This document shows, piece after piece, positions 29,439-41,097 of a stretch of 64,000 nucleotides of DNA. The DNA comes from Rugamonas aquatica (GTDB lineage: Bacteria; Pseudomonadota; Gammaproteobacteria; Burkholderiales; Burkholderiaceae_D). The notes beneath the pieces are model-generated. The model saw only the letters and a list, made by a program, of their open reading frames with translations. It was not told where the DNA came from and did not search any database. The stretch's first letter is position 1. Every line of letters begins with the position of its first letter. The stretch covers positions 786,572-850,571 of the forward strand of contig NZ_WHUG01000002.1 of NCBI RefSeq assembly GCF_009380215.1, given 5' to 3'. Made by a program: the position numbers and the translations under genes.

Positions 29439-32035
29439 TGAACACCCAATTCCGTAAATCCCTGCCGGGCACCAAGCTCGATTACTTCGACGCGCGCGCC
29501 GCTGTCGACGCGATCCAGCCAGGCGCCTGGGCCAAACTGCCGTACACCTCGCGCGTACTGGCTGAGAATCTGGTGCGCCGCTGCGATCCTGCGACGCTGA
29601 ATGCTTCGCTGTCGCAGCTGATCGAGCGCAAGCGCGACCTGGACTTCCCATGGTTCCCGGCCCGCGTGGTCTGCCACGACATCCTGGGCCAGACCGCGCT
29701 GGTCGACCTGGCCGGCCTGCGCGACGCCATCGCGCTGCAAGGCGGCGATCCTGCGCTGGTCAACCCGGTAGTGCCTACCCAGCTGGTGGTCGACCACTCG
29801 CTGGCCGTGGAATGCGGCGGCTTCGATCCGGATGCCTTCGACAAGAACCGCGCCATCGAAGACCGCCGCAACGAAGACCGCTTCGATTTCATCAACTGGA
29901 CCAAGAAGGCGTTCAAGAACGTCGACGTGATCCCGCCGGGTAACGGCATCCTGCACCAGATCAATCTGGAACGCATGTCGCCGGTGATTCAGGCTGTGGA
30001 CGGCGTGGCCTTCCCGGATACGCTGGTCGGCACCGATTCGCACACGCCGATGGTCGATGCGCTGGGCGTGATCGCCATCGGCGTCGGCGGCCTGGAAGCG
30101 GAGAGCGTGATGCTGGGCCGCGCATCGTGGATGCGCCTGCCGGACATCATTGGCGTTGAACTGACGGGCAAGCCGCAAGCCGGCATCACCGCCACCGACA
30201 CCGTGCTGGCGCTGACCGAATTCCTGCGCAAGCAGAAGGTTGTTTCGTCCTACCTGGAGTTCTTCGGCGAGGGCGCTTCGCACCTGACGCTGGGCGACCG
30301 CGCGACCATTTCCAACATGGCGCCGGAGTACGGCTCCACCGCCGCGATGTTCTACATCGACGAGCAAACCATCAAGTACCTGAAGCTGACCGGCCGCGAT
30401 GATGAACTGGTCAAGCTGGTGGAGACCTACGCGAAAGAAACCGGCCTGTGGGGCGAAGCCCTGAAGACCGCCGAGTACGAGCGCGTGTTGAAGTTCGACC
30501 TGTCGTCGGTGGTCCGCACGATCGCCGGTCCGTCGAATCCGCACAACCGCGTACCGACTTCCGAGCTGGCCGCGCGCGGCATCAGCGGCGTGGTGGAAAA
30601 CGAACCTGGCCTGATGCCTGACGGCGCCGTCATCATCGCCGCCATCACCAGCTGCACCAACACCAACAACCCGCGCAACATGGTCGCGGCAGGCCTGCTG
30701 GCGCGTAACGCCAACGCGCGCGGCCTGACCCGCAAGCCTTGGGTGAAAAGCTCGCTGGCGCCCGGCTCCAAGACCGTGACGCTGTATCTGGAAGAAGCGG
30801 GTCTGATGCCTGAGCTGGAGCAGCTGGGTTTTGGCGTGGTCGCTTACGCGTGCACCACCTGCAACGGCATGTCCGGCGCGCTCGATCCGGTGATCCAGAA
30901 AGAAGTGATCGACCGCGATCTGTACGCCACCGCTGTGTTGTCGGGTAACCGCAACTTCGACGGCCGTATCCACCCGTACGCCAAGCAGGCCTTCCTGGCT
31001 TCGCCACCGCTGGTGGTGGCCTACGCCATCGCCGGTACGATCCGCTTCGATATCGAGAAGGACGTGCTGGGCATCGACAGCAACGGCCAGCCGGTCACGC
31101 TGAAGGATATCTGGCCGACCGACGAAGAGATCGACGCGCTGGTCGCGTCCAGCGTCAAGCCGGCTCAGTACAACAAGGTCTACATCCCGATGTTCGCCAA
31201 GCAGGAAGACGACGGCGTCAAAGTGAAACCGCTGTACGACTGGCGTCCGCAGACCACCTACATCCGCCGTCCGCCGTACTGGGAAGGCGCGCTGGCTGGC
31301 GCTCGTCCGCTGAAAGGCATGCTGCCGCTGGCGGTCCTGGGCGATAACATCACCACCGACCACCTGTCGCCGTCCAACGCCATCATGTTGAACAGTGCTG
31401 CCGGCGAATACCTGGCGAAAATGGGCTTGCCGGAAGAGGACTTCAACTCCTACGCCACCCACCGCGGCGACCACCTGACCGCGCAACGCGCCACCTTCGC
31501 CAATCCGACGCTGAAGAACGAGATGGTGCGCGATGCGGACGGCAAGGTCAAAGCCGGTTCGCTGGCGCGCGTTGAGCCGGAAGGCAAAGTCACCCGCATG
31601 TGGGAAGCCATCGAGACCTACATGGAACGCAAACAGTCGCTGATCGTGATCGCCGGCGCCGACTACGGCCAGGGCTCGTCGCGTGACTGGGCGGCCAAGG
31701 GCGTGCGTCTGGCCGGTGTGGAGGCGATTGTGGCCGAGGGCTTCGAACGTATCCACCGCACCAATCTGGTCGGCATGGGCGTGCTGCCGCTGGAGTTCCA
31801 GCCGGGCGTGAACCGCTTGACGCTGGCGCTGGACGGCACCGAAAGCTATGACGTGATCGGCGAGCGCACGCCGCGTTCGACGCTGACGCTGGTAGTCAAC
31901 CGCCGCAACGGCGAGCGCGTGGAAGTGCCGGTGATCTGTCGCCTGGATACGGCGGAAGAAGTATCGATCTATGAAGCGGGCGGCGTGTTGCAGCGCTTCG
32001 CGCAGGACTTCCTTGAATCCGCCAAAGCGGCTTAA
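29438..32035 (+). CDS. acnD: Fe/S-dependent 2-methylcitrate dehydratase AcnD
   Basis: The 865-residue aconitase-family enzyme dehydrates 2-methylcitrate. Cluster ligands are in SCTNTNNPRNM (near residue 404) and CTTCNGM (near 472). The swivel domain has GADYGQGSSRDWAAKGVRL near residue 740. Position between prpC and prpF identifies it as AcnD and not the TCA aconitase AcnA. AcnD with PrpF replaces PrpD in many Gram-negatives, and no prpD is present here. It is translationally coupled to prpC. Growth on propionate in such systems depends on the isomerase PrpF to use the AcnD product. Confidence 0.95.
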   Translation: MNTQFRKSLPGTKLDYFDARAAVDAIQPGAWAKLPYTSRVLAENLVRRCDPATLNASLSQLIERKRDLDFPWFPARVVCHDILGQTALVDLAGLRDAIALQGGDPALVNPVVPTQLVVDHSLAVECGGFDPDAFDKNRAIEDRRNEDRFDFINWTKKAFKNVDVIPPGNGILHQINLERMSPVIQAVDGVAFPDTLVGTDSHTPMVDALGVIAIGVGGLEAESVMLGRASWMRLPDIIGVELTGKPQAGITATDTVLALTEFLRKQKVVSSYLEFFGEGASHLTLGDRATISNMAPEYGSTAAMFYIDEQTIKYLKLTGRDDELVKLVETYAKETGLWGEALKTAEYERVLKFDLSSVVRTIAGPSNPHNRVPTSELAARGISGVVENEPGLMPDGAVIIAAITSCTNTNNPRNMVAAGLLARNANARGLTRKPWVKSSLAPGSKTVTLYLEEAGLMPELEQLGFGVVAYACTTCNGMSGALDPVIQKEVIDRDLYATAVLSGNRNFDGRIHPYAKQAFLASPPLVVAYAIAGTIRFDIEKDVLGIDSNGQPVTLKDIWPTDEEIDALVASSVKPAQYNKVYIPMFAKQEDDGVKVKPLYDWRPQTTYIRRPPYWEGALAGARPLKGMLPLAVLGDNITTDHLSPSNAIMLNSAAGEYLAKMGLPEEDFNSYATHRGDHLTAQRATFANPTLKNEMVRDADGKVKAGSLARVEPEGKVTRMWEAIETYMERKQSLIVIAGADYGQGSSRDWAAKGVRLAGVEAIVAEGFERIHRTNLVGMGVLPLEFQPGVNRLTLALDGTESYDVIGERTPRSTLTLVVNRRNGERVEVPVICRLDTAEEVSIYEAGGVLQRFAQDFLESAKAA

Positions 32036-32040
32036 CCCAT

Positions 32041-32101
32041 GTCATTCCCGCGCAGGCGGGAATCCATACTCAGCATGGACTCCCGCTTTCGCGGGAGTGA
32101 C
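32041..32101. repeat. REP/BIME-like inverted repeat, copy 2
   Basis: Two hairpins (GTCATTCCCGCG-CAGG-CGGGAATCC and the inverted GGACTCCCGC-TTTC-GCGGGAGTGAC) separated by a CATACTCAGCAT centre, 61 bases in all. It fills the whole acnD-prpF gap. Confidence 0.88.
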
Positions 32102-32109
32102 GGCAACGG

Positions 32110-33309
32110 ATGAATGTCATGGTACATAAACCTCAAATCAAGATCCCCGCCACGTACATGCGTGGCGGCACCAGCAAGGGCGTGTTCTTCCGGTTGCAGG
32201 ACTTGCCGGAAGCCGCACAACAGCCGGGCGCCGCGCGCGACGCCTTGCTGCTGCGCGTGATCGGCAGCCCCGACCCGTACGGCAAGCAGATCGACGGCAT
32301 GGGTGGCGCAACCTCCAGCACCAGCAAGTCGGTCATCCTGGCCAAGAGCAGCAAGCCTGACCACGATGTCGACTATCTGTTCGGCCAGGTCTCCATCGAC
32401 AAGGCCTTCGTCGACTGGAGCGGCAACTGCGGCAACCTGTCCGCCGCCGTCGGCGCGTTCGCCATCAGCGGTGGCCTGGTGGACCCGGCCCGTATCCCGC
32501 AAGACGGAGTGGCCGTGGTGCGCGTGTGGCAGGCCAATATCGGCAAGACCATCATCGCCCACGTACCGATGACCAACGGCGAAGTCCAGGAAACCGGCGA
32601 CTTTGAACTCGACGGCGTCACCTTCCCGGCGGCCGAAGTGCAACTGGAGTTCATGGACCCGGCGGCGCAAGAGGAGGGCGCAGGCGGTTCGATGTTCCCG
32701 ACCGGCCAACTGGTCGACGACCTCGAAGTGCCGGGCGTCGGCACGATGAAGGCGACCATGATAAACGCCGGTATTCCGACCATCTTCGTCAACGCCGAAG
32801 ACATCGGCTACCTCGGCACCGAACTGCAGGACGCGATCAACAGCGATCCGAAAGCGCTGGCACGCTTCGAACTGATACGCGCACACGGCGCGCTGCGCAT
32901 GGGCCTCATCAAGCATATCGACGATGCGGCCACGCGTCAGCATACGCCCAAGGTGGCCTTCGTCGCCAAGCCTGCACCATACGTCTCATCCAGCGGCAAG
33001 CAGGTCGCCGCTACCGATGTGGACCTGCTGGTGCGCGCCATGTCCATGGGTAAGCTGCACCACGCGATGATGGGGACTGCGGCCGTTGCCATCGGCACGG
33101 CGGCGGCGATACCTGGCACGCTGGTCAACCTGGCGGCCGGCGGTGGCGCCCGCGATGCGGTGCGCTTCGGCCATCCATCCGGCACGCTGCGGGTGGGCGC
33201 GGAGGCGACGCAGCAGAACGGCGAGTGGAGCGTAACAAAAGCGGTCATGAGCCGCAGCGCTCGCGTGCTGATGGAAGGTTGGGTACGGGTTCCCGGCGAT
33301 ACGTTCTAA
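32110..33309 (+). CDS. prpF: 2-methylaconitate cis-trans isomerase PrpF
   Basis: The 399-residue PrpF-family protein has the N-terminal signature ATYMRGGTSKGVFF (residues ~14-27) and SGNCGNLSAAVG near residue 107, with the diaminopimelate-epimerase-like fold. It isomerises the 2-methylaconitate made by AcnD so that aconitase can rehydrate it. Two in-frame ATGs exist (32110, 32119); neither has a strong Shine-Dalgarno, and I kept the longer. The REP-like element immediately upstream could set the level of acnD versus prpF mRNA. Confidence 0.93.
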   Translation: MNVMVHKPQIKIPATYMRGGTSKGVFFRLQDLPEAAQQPGAARDALLLRVIGSPDPYGKQIDGMGGATSSTSKSVILAKSSKPDHDVDYLFGQVSIDKAFVDWSGNCGNLSAAVGAFAISGGLVDPARIPQDGVAVVRVWQANIGKTIIAHVPMTNGEVQETGDFELDGVTFPAAEVQLEFMDPAAQEEGAGGSMFPTGQLVDDLEVPGVGTMKATMINAGIPTIFVNAEDIGYLGTELQDAINSDPKALARFELIRAHGALRMGLIKHIDDAATRQHTPKVAFVAKPAPYVSSSGKQVAATDVDLLVRAMSMGKLHHAMMGTAAVAIGTAAAIPGTLVNLAAGGGARDAVRFGHPSGTLRVGAEATQQNGEWSVTKAVMSRSARVLMEGWVRVPGDTF

Positions 33310-33335
33310 GCTGCACACACCATAACGGAGGAGAC

Positions 33336-35237
<1,902 letters not shown>

Positions 35238-35303
35238 TGTGCGCGTAAGGGGCCGGTAAGTCTCGCTGTTTATTGTTGTGACAAACAACAAAGGAGACAC
35301 ACC

Positions 35304-35612
35304 ATGCATGACGATCTGGTTCAAAAAATAAAGCGCGACCCCGGCTATCACAGGCTGGTCAAGACGCGCTCCCGTTTCGGCTGGACGCTGACGGCGGTGA
35401 TGATGCTGGTCTATTACGGCTACATCCTGCTGATCGCCTTCGACAAGGAACTGCTGGCGTCGAAGACTGGCGCCGGCGTGATGACCTGGGGGATGCCGCT
35501 TGGCCTGTTCGTGATCGTGTTCACGGTGCTGGTGACGGGCCTTTATGTACGCCGCGCCAACAAGCAGTTCGATGACCTGACCCAGGCCATCCACGACCGG
35601 GTGCAATCATGA
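35304..35612 (+). CDS. DUF485 membrane protein, partner of ActP
   Basis: The 102-residue protein has two transmembrane helices ([17 protein letters not shown] and [19 protein letters not shown]) and the DUF485 N-terminal signature ([16 protein letters not shown]). This family (YjcH of E. coli) is encoded directly before the acetate permease ActP. AAAGGAGA lies just upstream of the ATG. The stop overlaps the actP start by four bases (ATGA at 35609). Its biochemical role is not established. Confidence 0.93.
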   Translation: MHDDLVQKIKRDPGYHRLVKTRSRFGWTLTAVMMLVYYGYILLIAFDKELLASKTGAGVMTWGMPLGLFVIVFTVLVTGLYVRRANKQFDDLTQAIHDRVQS

Positions 35613-37282
35613 ACGCGGCCAAGCGCAGCCTGGGCTGGTTTGCGGCGCTGACCTTGCTGGGCGCCAGCGGCGCGGCCCTCGCGGCCGGCGCCGACCTGGG
35701 GCAGGCGACCAAGCAGCCCATCAACTGGACCGCGATCATCATGTTTGGCGCCTTCGTGGTGTTCACGCTGTTCGTCACCAAGTGGGCGGCGGCCAAGACC
35801 AAATCGGCGGCCGACTTCTACACCGCCGGCGGCGGCATCACCGGCTTCCAGAACGGCCTGGCCATCGCCGGCGACTACATGTCGGCGGCTTCCTTCCTCG
35901 GCATCTCCGCCGCCGTGTTCCTCAATGGTTACGATGGCCTGATCTACGCCATCGGCTTCCTGGTCGGCTGGCCGGTGATTACCTTCCTGATGGCGGAGCG
36001 CCTGCGCAACCTGGGCCGCTTCACCTTCGCCGACGTTGCGGCCTACCGCTTCAAGCAGGCGCCTATCCGCATCTTCTCCGCTTCCGGCACGCTGGTGGTG
36101 GTGGCCTTCTACCTGATCGCGCAGATGGTCGGCGCGGGGCAACTGATCAAGCTGCTGTTTGGCCTTGAGTACTGGATCGCGGTGGTGCTGGTCGGTTCGC
36201 TGATGATGATCTACGTGCTGTTCGGCGGCATGACGGCCACCACCTGGGTGCAGATCATCAAGGCCGTGATGCTGCTCGGCGGCGCCACCTTCATGGCGGT
36301 CGTGGTGCTGGCACAGTTCAATTTCAGCCCGGAGGCGCTGTTCGCCAAGTCGGTCGAAGTGCACGCCAAGAAGGACGCCATCATGGGCCCCGGCACCTTC
36401 ATCAAAGACCCTGTGTCGGCGATCTCGTTCGGCATGGCGCTGATGTTCGGCACCGCCGGCCTGCCGCACATCCTGATGCGCTTCTTCACCGTGCCGAGCG
36501 CGAAGGAAGCGCGCAAGTCGGTGTTCTGGGCCACCAGCTGGATCGCCTACTTCTACGTGCTGACCTTCATCATCGGCTTCGGCGCCATCGTTTTGGTGAG
36601 CACCAATCCCGAGTTCAAGGACGCCGCCGGCAAACTGCTGGGCGGGAACAACATGGCGGCGATCCACCTGGCCAAGGCGGTGGGCGGCAATGTCTTCCTC
36701 GGCTTTATTTCGGCCGTGGCCTTCGCGACCATCCTGGCCGTGGTGGCCGGGCTGACGCTGTCCGGCGCTTCGGCCGTGTCGCACGACCTGTATGCCACCG
36801 TTATCAAGAGGGGCAAGGCCAGCAGCGCCAAGGAGCTGTACGTGTCGCGCCTGACCACCATCGCGCTGGGCATCGTCGCCGTGGTGCTGGGCATCGTGTT
36901 CGAGAAGCAGAACATCGCCTTCATGGTGTCGCTGGCCTTCGCCATCGCCGCCTCGGCCAACTTCCCGGTGCTGTTCATGTCCGTGCTGTGGAAGGATTGC
37001 ACCACGCGTGGCGCCACCATTGGCGGCTTCGTCGGCCTGATCACGGCCGTGGTGCTGACCGTGGTGTCGAAATCGGTGTGGGTCGATGTGCTGGGCCATG
37101 CGGACGCGCTGTTCCCTTATGCGTCGCCGGCCATCTTCTCGATGCCGGCCGCTTTCGCCAGCATCTGGTTGTTCTCGATGCTGGACCGCAGCGCGCGGGC
37201 GCGCATCGACCGCGCCGGCTATGAGGCGCAGGAGATGCGTTCCGAGACCGGCATCGGCGCCGCCGGAGCCACCGCTCACTGA
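35609..37282 (+). CDS. actP: Cation/acetate(-propionate) symporter, SSS family
   Basis: The 557-residue sodium:solute symporter starts with a cleavable-looking hydrophobic segment ([15 protein letters not shown]), as in ActP. About 13 further helices follow. Family motifs are [33 protein letters not shown] (split here: [17 protein letters not shown]), [16 protein letters not shown] and [15 protein letters not shown]. ActP transports acetate, propionate and other short carboxylates. Its position right after prpE suggests propionate uptake for this pathway. A UUCG-capped terminator follows. Confidence 0.93.
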   Translation: MNAAKRSLGWFAALTLLGASGAALAAGADLGQATKQPINWTAIIMFGAFVVFTLFVTKWAAAKTKSAADFYTAGGGITGFQNGLAIAGDYMSAASFLGISAAVFLNGYDGLIYAIGFLVGWPVITFLMAERLRNLGRFTFADVAAYRFKQAPIRIFSASGTLVVVAFYLIAQMVGAGQLIKLLFGLEYWIAVVLVGSLMMIYVLFGGMTATTWVQIIKAVMLLGGATFMAVVVLAQFNFSPEALFAKSVEVHAKKDAIMGPGTFIKDPVSAISFGMALMFGTAGLPHILMRFFTVPSAKEARKSVFWATSWIAYFYVLTFIIGFGAIVLVSTNPEFKDAAGKLLGGNNMAAIHLAKAVGGNVFLGFISAVAFATILAVVAGLTLSGASAVSHDLYATVIKRGKASSAKELYVSRLTTIALGIVAVVLGIVFEKQNIAFMVSLAFAIAASANFPVLFMSVLWKDCTTRGATIGGFVGLITAVVLTVVSKSVWVDVLGHADALFPYASPAIFSMPAAFASIWLFSMLDRSARARIDRAGYEAQEMRSETGIGAAGATAH

Positions 37283-37302
37283 TAGAATTGACAAGTGGTC
37301 CG

Positions 37303-37341
37303 ATGACAGCAATGCCCGGTTCGCCGGGCATTGTCGTTTTT
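37303..37341 (+). terminator. actP / prp-locus terminator
   Basis: CAATGCCCGG-TTCG-CCGGGCATTG, a 10-bp stem with a UUCG tetraloop followed by T5. Confidence 0.9.
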
Positions 37342-37461
37342 AGGGGTATCGCTCGGCGTGTGCGATGGCTAATGAGCCCAATGTGGTTTATGATCTGCCA
37401 ACTATGCTGCCGTGAAGTAACGGGCGAGGTGGCATCTTTTTTCGGGTGCCTTTTGGTGTAC

Positions 37462-40400
37462 ATGAATCGAGCTTCGACTAATCCTGACTTTGTGGCGGAC
37501 GCGCTGGCGCTGATCGGCGTCCCTGCGTGCGCCTACAGCGATGACGGCGTGGTGGTGGCCGCCAATTGGGAGTTGATCGATTTGCTGGGCGCCGATCCGT
37601 GCGGTCGTCCGGCGGCCGAGCTGTTTGCGCGCCACGTGCGCGCGGCCAGCGCCGAGCATCTCGACACGGCCATGCTGTCGGGGACTTTTGGCGTGCGCTG
37701 GGACAGCTGCCTGACCTGCGCCAACGGACAATACCTGTCGGTGCAGGCCAAGGCCAAGGCGCTGCCGGCCGGCGCATCGGGCGGCACCATCGTCTTCCAC
37801 GACATCAGCGCGGTCGAGCGCGACCAGCGCTCGCTGCGCAAGACGCTGCTGGAGCAGCAGGCCATCCTGGAGAATGCCGCCGTCGGCATCCTGTTCAGCA
37901 AGGACGGCATCATCCAGGAGTGCAATATCCGCTGCGCCGAAATGCTGGGCTACAGCCGCCAGGAGCTGGAGGGCGTGGCTTCGGTGATCGTGTATCCGAG
38001 CGAAGCGGACTTCGTCGACATGGGCCGCAAGGCCGGGCCGCCGCTGTCGCAGGGCCTGTCCTTCATGCAGGAGGCGCAGCTGCGCCGCAAGGACGGCTCG
38101 CTGTTCTGGGCGCGCGTGTTCGGCCGCGCCATCGATCCGATCAACACCGCCGAAGGCACGGTGTGGATCATGGAAGACATCAACGAGCACCGCATCGACG
38201 AAGAGAAGCTGCGCCGCGCGCTGCTGGAGATGCAGGCCATCATGGACAGCGCGCCGCTGGCGATCGGCTTCCAGCGCGACAACCGCATCCTGCGCTACAA
38301 CCACCGCTTCGCCGAGTTCTTCGGCTTCAGCGACGACGACGGCGTCGGCCAGCTGACATCGACGCTGTACCCGTCGCAGCAGGCGTTCGACGCGGTGGTG
38401 AAGAAAGCGCGGCCGCTGCTGGCGCGCGGCAAACCATACCAGGCCGAGATGGAAATGCGGCGCCAGGATGGTTCGACCTTCTGGGCCCACGCCTTCGGCT
38501 ACGTGATCAATCCGGGCCGCACGCAGCAGGACACGATCTGGATCTTCGACGACCGCAGCGCGCAGAAGCAGCACGAGGAAGCGACCCGCCAGCTGCTGCT
38601 GGAGCAGAAGGCCATCCTGGACAACGCCTCGGTCGGCATCCTGTTCAGCAAGGCGCAGATCATGTTGAGCTGTAATCCGCGCATGGCGGAGATGTTCGGC
38701 TACAGCATCGACGAGATGATAGGCCATCCGTCGGCGATGGTGTTCCCGTCGCAGGCCCAGTACGAGGAATTCGGCCGCGAGGCCGCGCCGCTGCTGGGCA
38801 CCGGCCAGCCGTTCGAGAAAAAAGAATACGAATTCAAGCGCCGCGACGGCAGCCTGTTCTGGTGCCGCGTGCGCGCCAATGCGGTCGACGATGCGCACAG
38901 CGAAGGCGGCACCATCTGGATCCTGGAAGACGTGACCGCCACGCGCCAGACGCAGATGGAAGTCGAAGCGATCATGACCAACGCTTCGATGAGCATCCTG
39001 TTCACCAAGAACCGCGTCATCACGCGCTACAACCGCGGCTTCGCCGAGATGTTCCGCTACGATGGCGATGCAGGCCTCGGTCTGCCCGGCCTGGCCTTGT
39101 ATCCGTCGCAGGACGCCTACGACCGCCTGGGCGCGCAAGCCTATCCTTTCCTCTCGATCGGCAAGCCGTTCCAGACCGAGATCGAAATGCGCCGCGCCGA
39201 CGACACGCTGATGTGGGCGCAGCTGATCGGCTACGTCGTCAATCCGGACGATCCGACCCAAGGCACGATCTGGGTGATCGAAGACCGCACCGAACAAAAA
39301 CGCGCCGAGGAATCGCTGCGCAACGCGCTGCTGGAAAACCAGGCCATCCTGGACAGCGCGGTGCTGGGCATCTCGGTGGTTGAGCAGGGCCGCAACCTGC
39401 GCTGCAACACCAAGATGGAAGAGCTGTTCGGCTACGCGCCGGGCGAGATGAACCAGCTGAGCGTGCAGGCCTTCTACGCCGACAAGGATGCATGGGAAGC
39501 GGCGCGCGCCGCCACGGCCGAGGATTTCCACGCCGGCCGCGTGCACGCCTCCGAGTACCAGCTGGTGCGCAAGGATGGCAGCACGTTCTGGGGCCGCCTG
39601 TCGGGCCGGCCGTTTGACCTGGCCATGGCGACCGGCCGTTCGGTGTGGCTGGTGGACGACATCACGGAGCGGCGCGAGGCGGCGGAAGCGGTCAGCCGCG
39701 CGCGCGACGAGCTGGAAGTGCGGGTGCTGGAACGCACCGCCGAACTGGCCGGCGCCAATGCGCTGCTGCAGGGCGAGATCGTCGAGCGTCGCCAGGCCGA
39801 GGCGCGTGTGCATCACATGGCCTATCACGACAGCCTGACCGGCCTGCCGAATCGCGCGCTGCTGTCGGACCGGCTGGACCGCGCCATGCTGGCGGCCCAG
39901 CGTTCCGAGCGCCGCCTGGCGGTGATGTTCATCGACCTCGATCGCTTCAAGACCATCAACGATTCGCTGGGCCACATGACCGGCGACCAGCTGCTGAAGG
40001 AAGTGGCGGCGCGTCTGTGCCGCGCGGTGCGCGCCAGCGATACCGTGGCCCGCCTCGGCGGCGACGAGTTCGTGGTGCTGGTGCCGGGCATCCGCAGCGC
40101 CGATGAGGCCAGCCACGTGGCCGAGAAAATCATCGAGGCGCTGTCGGAGAGCTTCCCGCTGGAAGGGCGCAACCTGCACATCACGCCGTCGATCGGCATC
40201 TGCGTGTATCCGGACGATGGCGGCGATGTCGAAACGCTGATGCGCCACGCGGACGCCGCCATGTACCACGCCAAGGCCAGCGGCAGGAACAATTACCAGT
40301 ACTTCAAAGAGGCGATGAACCAGACGGCGGCGCAGCACTTCGAACTGGAGTCCAGCCTGCGCAGCGCGCTGGTGCAGGACGAGTTCGAGCTGCACTTCCA

Positions 40401-41097
40401 GCCCATCATGGATATCGGCACGCGCCGCCTGCATACGATGGAAGTGCTGCTGCGCTGGCGGCGCGGCGGCACGCTGGTGCTGCCGGACCACTTCATCCCC
40501 ATCATCGAAGAGAATGGCCTGATCGTGCCGGTCGGCGAGTGGGTGATACGCCAGGCCTGCCAGCAAAGCATGGCGTGGCAGCGCGCCGGCCTGGCGCCGG
40601 TGCCGCTGGCGGTCAACCTGTCGCCGCGCCAGTTCATGCACCGGGGACTGATCGCGTCGATCCGCGACATCCTCGACGAAACCGGCATCGATCCTTCGCT
40701 GATTGAATTCGAGATCACCGAGACGGCGCTGATGCAGCACGGCGAGCAGACGCTGGACATCCTGGGCCAGATCAACGCCATGGGCATCCGCCTGTCGATC
40801 GACGATTTCGGCACGGGCTATTCGAGCCTGGCCTACCTGAAGCGCTTCCCGGTCAAGAAGATCAAGATCGACCGCGCCTTCATCAAGGACCTGGAGGACA
40901 GCGCCGAGGACCGCGCGATCGTGGCGGCCATCATCGCGCTGTCGGACAGCCTGCAGCTGTCGGTGGTGGCGGAGGGCGTGGAGACGGAGGGGCAGTACGC
41001 GCTACTGCAGCGCAACGGCTGCCAGTATGCGCAGGGCTATCTGTTCTCGCAGCCGGTGCCGCACGCGACGGCCCAGCTGCTGCTGCCGCGACTCTAG
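37462..41097 (+). CDS. Six-PAS GGDEF-EAL cyclic-di-GMP enzyme
   Basis: The 1211-residue protein has no membrane segment. One divergent PAS (~14-117) is followed by five PAS repeats (starts ~133, 254, 379, 499, 623). Each opens with a variant of LLEQQAILDNAxVGILFSK and includes an FWARVFG-type or FWAHAFG-type strand. A coiled segment (~745-785) leads to GGDEF (motif LGGDEF at 865-870, with an intact RASD inhibitory site five residues before). The EAL domain has EVL in place of EAL at 994-996, while FEITET, DDFGTGYSS and IKID are kept. Both cyclase and phosphodiesterase could be active. The start at 37462 is chosen because upstream codons are atypical. Confidence 0.92.
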   Translation: MNRASTNPDFVADALALIGVPACAYSDDGVVVAANWELIDLLGADPCGRPAAELFARHVRAASAEHLDTAMLSGTFGVRWDSCLTCANGQYLSVQAKAKALPAGASGGTIVFHDISAVERDQRSLRKTLLEQQAILENAAVGILFSKDGIIQECNIRCAEMLGYSRQELEGVASVIVYPSEADFVDMGRKAGPPLSQGLSFMQEAQLRRKDGSLFWARVFGRAIDPINTAEGTVWIMEDINEHRIDEEKLRRALLEMQAIMDSAPLAIGFQRDNRILRYNHRFAEFFGFSDDDGVGQLTSTLYPSQQAFDAVVKKARPLLARGKPYQAEMEMRRQDGSTFWAHAFGYVINPGRTQQDTIWIFDDRSAQKQHEEATRQLLLEQKAILDNASVGILFSKAQIMLSCNPRMAEMFGYSIDEMIGHPSAMVFPSQAQYEEFGREAAPLLGTGQPFEKKEYEFKRRDGSLFWCRVRANAVDDAHSEGGTIWILEDVTATRQTQMEVEAIMTNASMSILFTKNRVITRYNRGFAEMFRYDGDAGLGLPGLALYPSQDAYDRLGAQAYPFLSIGKPFQTEIEMRRADDTLMWAQLIGYVVNPDDPTQGTIWVIEDRTEQKRAEESLRNALLENQAILDSAVLGISVVEQGRNLRCNTKMEELFGYAPGEMNQLSVQAFYADKDAWEAARAATAEDFHAGRVHASEYQLVRKDGSTFWGRLSGRPFDLAMATGRSVWLVDDITERREAAEAVSRARDELEVRVLERTAELAGANALLQGEIVERRQAEARVHHMAYHDSLTGLPNRALLSDRLDRAMLAAQRSERRLAVMFIDLDRFKTINDSLGHMTGDQLLKEVAARLCRAVRASDTVARLGGDEFVVLVPGIRSADEASHVAEKIIEALSESFPLEGRNLHITPSIGICVYPDDGGDVETLMRHADAAMYHAKASGRNNYQYFKEAMNQTAAQHFELESSLRSALVQDEFELHFQPIMDIGTRRLHTMEVLLRWRRGGTLVLPDHFIPIIEENGLIVPVGEWVIRQACQQSMAWQRAGLAPVPLAVNLSPRQFMHRGLIASIRDILDETGIDPSLIEFEITETALMQHGEQTLDILGQINAMGIRLSIDDFGTGYSSLAYLKRFPVKKIKIDRAFIKDLEDSAEDRAIVAAIIALSDSLQLSVVAEGVETEGQYALLQRNGCQYAQGYLFSQPVPHATAQLLLPRL

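Noticed and set aside
29387..31756. 789-codon minus-strand ORF opposite acnD
   Set aside because: It is an antisense shadow of a certain aconitase-family gene.
37288..37461. N-terminal extension of the PAS-GGDEF-EAL protein by 58 residues
   Set aside because: The extension would start inside the actP terminator and has no domain content.
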